47,431 bases of DNA from Catelliglobosispora koreensis DSM 44566 (GTDB lineage Bacteria; Actinomycetota; Actinomycetes; Mycobacteriales; Micromonosporaceae), in assembly GCF_000379685.1 (NCBI RefSeq), contig NZ_KB903293.1, positions 329,739 to 377,169 on the forward strand, given 5' to 3'. Position numbers and translations under genes: made by a program. Below the pieces are notes generated by a model, which searched no databases, was not told the origin of the DNA, and saw nothing but the letters and a program-made list of their open reading frames with translations. Shown here piece by piece: positions 44,313 to 47,431 of the stretch. Every line of letters starts with the position of its first letter. Position 1 is the stretch's first letter.

Positions 44313-45008
44313 TTATGCGGCGCGGCGGGTGGCCCGGTGCAACGCGACGATGCCGCCAGAGAGATTGCGCCAGCCCACTTTTTCCCATTCGTTCTCGCCG
44401 ATAATCGAGGCGAACTCCTGCTGATTGGGCCACGACCGGATCGACTCGGCCAGATAGACGTAGGCCTCCGGGTTCGACGACACCCGGCGCGCGACGGCTG
44501 GCAATGACCGCATCAGGTATTGCAGATAGACCTTGCGGAACGGTCCGTTGGTGGGATGGGAGAACTCGCAGATGACTAGCCGTCCGCCGGGCTTGGTCAC
44601 GCGCGCCAGCTCGCGCAGGGCGGCGGGGGTGTTAGCCACGTTGCGGATGACGAATGATGTCGTGACGGCGTCAAAAGTCTTGTCCGGGAACGGAAGCGCG
44701 AGCGCGTCGGCCGCGACGAGCGGGACATGCGGGCGCACGCGCCGCCCGACTTTCAGCATGCCGAGCGAAATGTCCACGCCGACAACGAAAGCACCAGACT
44801 TGGCCAGTTCTTCAGTGGACACTCCCGTGCCCGCGCCGAGATCGAGAACCTTCTCGCCCGGCTTGAGCTGAAGTGCCGCTCGTGTTGACTTGCGCCACGA
44901 CTTGTCCTGGCCGAAGGAAAGAACCGTATTCGTGGTGTCGTATTTCTCCGCGACACCGTCGAACATCGCCGCGATCTCGTGCGGCTCCTTGTCCAGATCG
45001 GCCCTCAT
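44313..45008 (-). CDS. menG: Demethylmenaquinone C-methyltransferase
   Basis: The product is 231 residues of the UbiE/MenG family. The class I SAM-binding site is [16 protein letters not shown] near 55-70. Family landmarks include [13 protein letters not shown] near the start, [32 protein letters not shown] and the C-terminal [16 protein letters not shown], quoted here as separate motifs. It methylates demethylmenaquinone in the last step of menaquinone synthesis. Its start overlaps the mqnC stop in ATGA, so the two are coupled. An organism using MqnC makes no ubiquinone, so the menaquinone role is the natural reading; ubiE is the alternative name. Confidence 0.93.
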   Translation of the reverse strand: MRADLDKEPHEIAAMFDGVAEKYDTTNTVLSFGQDKSWRKSTRAALQLKPGEKVLDLGAGTGVSTEELAKSGAFVVGVDISLGMLKVGRRVRPHVPLVAADALALPFPDKTFDAVTTSFVIRNVANTPAALRELARVTKPGGRLVICEFSHPTNGPFRKVYLQYLMRSLPAVARRVSSNPEAYVYLAESIRSWPNQQEFASIIGENEWEKVGWRNLSGGIVALHRATRRAA

Positions 45009-46174
45009 GACTTGGCCGAAACGAGCGGGAGCTGACGGTTGACAATCGACGAGAAGTGCGAGGTGACCCGATCATCGGTCGGATCGTCCTCGGGTGTCCA
45101 ATGCACCGCCAAGTGACGGTAAAGCGTGTCGCGCTGCGCCGGAATGCGGCCGGCGGTCCGGATGAGCTGGATCAAGTCGTGCAGATTCGAGCGGTGCTTG
45201 GCACCGGCCGAGGAGATGACGTTTTCCTCCAGCATGATCGAGCCAAGGTCGTCGACGCCCATGTGCAACGCGAGCTGGCCGACATCCTTGCCTGTCGTCA
45301 GCCAGGACGCCTGCAAGTGGTTGACGTTGTGGAAGAACAGCCGGGCCACCGCGATAAGCCTCAGGTATTCCAGCGACGTGGCCTGAGTACGCCCCTTGAG
45401 GTGGTTGTTTTCTGGCTGATAGGTCCACGGAATGAAGGCGCGGAACCCGCCGGTCTTGTCCTGAACATCGCGGATCATGCGCATGTGCTCGATGCGTTCG
45501 GCGTTGGTCTCGCCGGTGCCCATCATCATGGTCGCGGTCGACTCGATGCCGACCCCGTGCGCGACTTCCATGACTTCGAGCCAGCGTGCGCCTGATTCCT
45601 TCAGCGGGGCGATCGCCTTGCGTGGCCGGTCGGGCAGCATCTCCGCACCGGCTCCGGCGATGGAGTCGAGCCCGGCCGCCTTGATCGCGACCACCGCGTC
45701 CTCAATGGACACTCCGCTGACCTTGGCCATGTGCAGGATCTCCGACGGCCCGATCGAGTGGATCACGAGCTGTGGATAAGCCTTCTTCACCGAGCTGAAC
45801 AGATTCACGTAGTAATCGACGCCGTAGTCGGGGTGGTGCCCACCTTGCAGCATCACCTGCGTCGCGCCGAGATCAACCGCCTCGCCGCAGCGGCGCAGGA
45901 TCTCTTCGGTGTCGTGGCTCCAGCCCTCAGCGTGCTTGGGCGCCCGGTAGAAGGCGCAGAACTTGCACGCGGTGACGCAAACATTCGTGTAGTTGATGTT
46001 GCGGTCGATGAGGTAGGTGACGATGCCTTCGGGGTAGCGGGTGCGCCTGACGTTGTCAGCGGCCTCCCCTAGCGCATGAAACGGCGCCTCGGTGTAGAGC
46101 AGCAGCGCCTCCTCCTCCGAGATGCGCCCACCATCAGCCGCCCGCTGGAGAATCTCTGAAATCACCACACTCAT
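45005..46174 (-). CDS. mqnC: Cyclic dehypoxanthinyl futalosine synthase MqnC
   Basis: The product is 389 residues from ATG 46174, with GGAG nine bases upstream. It is a radical SAM enzyme with CX3CX2C at C66, C70 and C73 ([14 protein letters not shown]). MqnC landmarks include [53 protein letters not shown] and [15 protein letters not shown]. It cyclises dehypoxanthine futalosine in the futalosine route to menaquinone. Related CofH and MqnE differ around the FYR and EENV regions, so MqnC is favoured. It is coupled to the methyltransferase gene. The start codon and Shine-Dalgarno are buried in a perfect 15-bp inverted repeat. Confidence 0.94.
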   Translation of the reverse strand: MSVVISEILQRAADGGRISEEEALLLYTEAPFHALGEAADNVRRTRYPEGIVTYLIDRNINYTNVCVTACKFCAFYRAPKHAEGWSHDTEEILRRCGEAVDLGATQVMLQGGHHPDYGVDYYVNLFSSVKKAYPQLVIHSIGPSEILHMAKVSGVSIEDAVVAIKAAGLDSIAGAGAEMLPDRPRKAIAPLKESGARWLEVMEVAHGVGIESTATMMMGTGETNAERIEHMRMIRDVQDKTGGFRAFIPWTYQPENNHLKGRTQATSLEYLRLIAVARLFFHNVNHLQASWLTTGKDVGQLALHMGVDDLGSIMLEENVISSAGAKHRSNLHDLIQLIRTAGRIPAQRDTLYRHLAVHWTPEDDPTDDRVTSHFSSIVNRQLPLVSAKS

Positions 46175-46207
46175 CGGGAAACTCCAAAACCGGGAGTTTC
46201 CCGATGA
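46171..46207 (-). promoter_or_regulatory. Perfect 15-bp hairpin sequestering the mqnC Shine-Dalgarno and start codon
   Basis: TCATCGGGAAACTCC (46171-46185) is exactly complementary to 46193-46207 with a 7-base loop. On the - strand the leader would fold so that GGAG and the ATG both lie in the stem. This should strongly limit translation unless something opens it. The region 46208-46301 upstream holds no other recognised element. Confidence 0.65.
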
Positions 46208-46301
46208 GGCACTAGGCACCCTGCAACATTGGTTCGCTCCGCAAGCTCGCTCACAAGTCCGAGCTTACGTGAGGCGTCACGAGGCGGTCAGGTGCCCATC
46301 C

Positions 46302-46868
46302 TCACGTTGCGTTGGCGGTGACCTGATACTTCAGCATCATGATGCCCGTGTCGGCGAAGGTCTCCGACGCGGAAAGCCGCAGATCGAGCCGCTCCGGAAA
46401 CAGCGGCCGCCCTTGCCCCAAGGCGACCGGCGCCACCCCGAGCCAGATCTCGTCGACGACACCCGCTTTGACGAGCGACTGGGCCAGCGAGATGCTTCCC
46501 CAAACGACAATCGCCTGGCCGGGCTCCTGCTTAAGCTGGGCGATCCGCTCCGCCGGACGTCCACTCGCATCGAGCTCGGCCGCTGGCCAGTCACCCCAAG
46601 GCGCGGCGGCGAGCGTCGTCGAGAACACCACTTTCCGCAGACCGTTCAGCTTGTCGGCAATCAGCTCGCTCTTCGACTCGGGAGTCGGCCAGAAGCCCGC
46701 GAATATCTCGTAGGTCCGCGCTCCCAGCACCATCGTGTCGATGCCGTCGAGCTCCTGCAGCATCCGCCGGTCGACGTCACCACCCACGGCCGCCCAGTCA
46801 AGGCCACCCTCCGCGTCCGCCGCGAATCCATCGACCGAAACATATTCGTGCACGATGACTATGCGCAT
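46302..46868 (-). CDS. Dihydrofolate reductase/RibD C-terminal-family protein
   Basis: The product is 188 residues, starting MRIVIVHEYVSVDGF. Family landmarks are GARTYEIFAGFWP, KVVFST, IVVWGSISLAQSLVKAGVVDEIWLGVAPVALGQGRPLF (quoted partly as VVWGSISLAQSL and VAPVALGQGRPLF). This domain binds NADPH and is found in many uncharacterised actinobacterial proteins of the YyaP/YwjB type. A true folate or riboflavin role is not shown. A terminator-like stem lies just upstream, and the gene is probably transcribed alone. Confidence 0.85.
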   Translation of the reverse strand: MRIVIVHEYVSVDGFAADAEGGLDWAAVGGDVDRRMLQELDGIDTMVLGARTYEIFAGFWPTPESKSELIADKLNGLRKVVFSTTLAAAPWGDWPAAELDASGRPAERIAQLKQEPGQAIVVWGSISLAQSLVKAGVVDEIWLGVAPVALGQGRPLFPERLDLRLSASETFADTGIMMLKYQVTANAT

Positions 46869-46889
46869 AAGCCTCAGTCTTGCACCAAT

Positions 46890-46925
46890 GAAAGTGGCCC
46901 ACGCGGCAAAGCGTGGGCCACTTTC
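46890..46925 (-). terminator. Terminator of the repeat protein gene at the window end
   Basis: A perfect 15-bp stem (46890-46904 with 46911-46925, arm GAAAGTGGCCCACGC) closes a 6-base loop. It lies 8 bases after the stop of the gene at 46934 and before the start of the DHFR-like gene. Confidence 0.8.
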
Positions 46926-46933
46926 AGTCTTGG

Positions 46934-47431
46934 TCAGCTCAGGAAATAGCCCGCCACGTCAGCGATCAGATGAGCGCCGCCAGAGTTGTTCTGCAAGGTC
47001 ACCTTCCCATCCGTACCAAGCTTCACCGTCACCAAGTTCGGAATCGTCTGCCCCGCAACAAAGTTGAGGTTCGACGCAACAGGTGCAGCCGTCCCCGTCG
47101 GGTAGACAATCACGTGCCCAGCGGTCGTCGGTTCGGTGACCGTCACGTTGAGGACGACGGCCGCGGCTCCCGATGCCGGAACACCGCCCCGGCCAGCGCA
47201 CTGGAGCACGACCGCCGCAAATCCCGCGATCGGCCCCGTGGGCGCGCCGTTGCCCGACCGGGTGTCGAGCACGCGCGACGGTGCCAGGGCGACAAACGTA
47301 CCGGGCAAAGTGGGTGTTCCGGCGACGTAATAGCCCGCCACGTCAGCGATCAGATGAGCGCCGCCAGAGTTGTTCTGCAACGTCACCTTCCCATCCGTAC
47401 CAAGCTTCACCGTCACCAAGTTCGGAATCGT
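46934..47431 (-). CDS. Secreted repeat protein, C-terminal part only
   Basis: The frame is open to the end of the window, so the N-terminus lies outside it; 165 residues are visible. They comprise one full copy and one partial copy of a 128-residue module. Its landmarks are PSRVLDTRSG, GGVPASGAAAVVLNVTVTEP and LNFVAGQTIPNLVTV, followed by LIADVAGYY or LIADVAGYF. This beta-rich module is common at the C-terminus of exported actinobacterial hydrolases and surface proteins, but its function is unknown to me. The chain ends GYFLS with no anchor. Confidence 0.75.
   Translation of the reverse strand, partial: TIPNLVTVKLGTDGKVTLQNNSGGAHLIADVAGYYVAGTPTLPGTFVALAPSRVLDTRSGNGAPTGPIAGFAAVVLQCAGRGGVPASGAAAVVLNVTVTEPTTAGHVIVYPTGTAAPVASNLNFVAGQTIPNLVTVKLGTDGKVTLQNNSGGAHLIADVAGYFLS
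46945..47047. repeat. 103-bp direct repeat, copy A
   Basis: This copy matches 47329-47431 with a single difference (G at 46997 against C at 47381). The offset is 384 bp, exactly 128 codons, so it keeps the reading frame of the repeat protein. Near identity at the DNA level suggests recent duplication or gene conversion of the module. Confidence 0.9.
47329..47431. repeat. 103-bp direct repeat, copy B (runs to the window edge)
   Basis: This copy matches 46945-47047 with one difference. The repeat may continue beyond the window, so its full length is not known. Confidence 0.9.

Noticed and set aside
46860-46869. TATGCGCATA at the start of the DHFR-like gene as a heptamer box
   Set aside because: It is a 10-bp palindrome at the start codon, not a phased direct repeat, and codes for the conserved MRIV start.

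Overview
The window is a high-GC actinomycete chromosome segment, probably Pseudonocardiales or a related order. Support for this: strong GC third-position use, GTG starts, a SARP-type regulator, a PhoX phosphatase behind an actinobacterial PHO box, a 14-gene nuo operon behind a Rex site, and the futalosine-pathway enzyme MqnC. The genus cannot be fixed from sequence alone. No tRNA, rRNA, CRISPR array or insertion sequence was seen, and no gene-free stretch exceeds 300 bases.

Bases 1-18359 are an accessory, secretion-oriented region. After the 3' end of a RarD-type permease come two very large exported proteins on the + strand: a LamG/DNRLRE-like protein (638-4078) and a 2126-residue YD-repeat/RHS protein (4275-10655). 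Facing them on the - strand are a two-gene ABC exporter (10718-13650), two tandem I36-type small secreted proteins (13705-14542), a lipoprotein (14638-15123), and a four-gene unit. That unit encodes a 54-residue membrane peptide, an 87-residue protein, a free-standing copy of the LamG protein's internal module, and a SARP-type regulator (15214-17186). A divergent LuxR-type regulator (17385-18359) closes the block. Heptamers of the form TRTGCGN, repeated at 11-bp or multiple-of-11 spacing, lie upstream of the LamG gene, the RHS gene (an array over nine helical turns) and the I36 genes. This is the spacing known for SARP operators, and it suggests one local regulon.

Bases 18377-21322 hold phoX with its PHO box and a convergent IclR-type regulator.

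Bases 21389-39002 are a respiratory block on the - strand. In transcription order it has menJ (menaquinone reductase-like), nuoA to nuoN with mostly 4-base overlaps, and a polyprenyl diphosphate synthase. A near-perfect Rex operator overlaps a plausible promoter upstream of menJ. The menaquinone theme resumes at 44313-46174 with mqnC and ubiE/menG.

Bases 39114-44139 carry a radical SAM gene interrupted by a mini-intein exactly at the third cysteine of its iron-sulfur motif, a TPR protein, and a large subtilase. The window ends with a DHFR/RibD-like protein and the 3' end of a secreted protein built from 128-residue repeats.

A second recurring oddity is that three unrelated genes (phoX, mqnC and the upstream I36 gene) have perfect 12-15 bp inverted repeats whose inner (3') arm contains the start codon.
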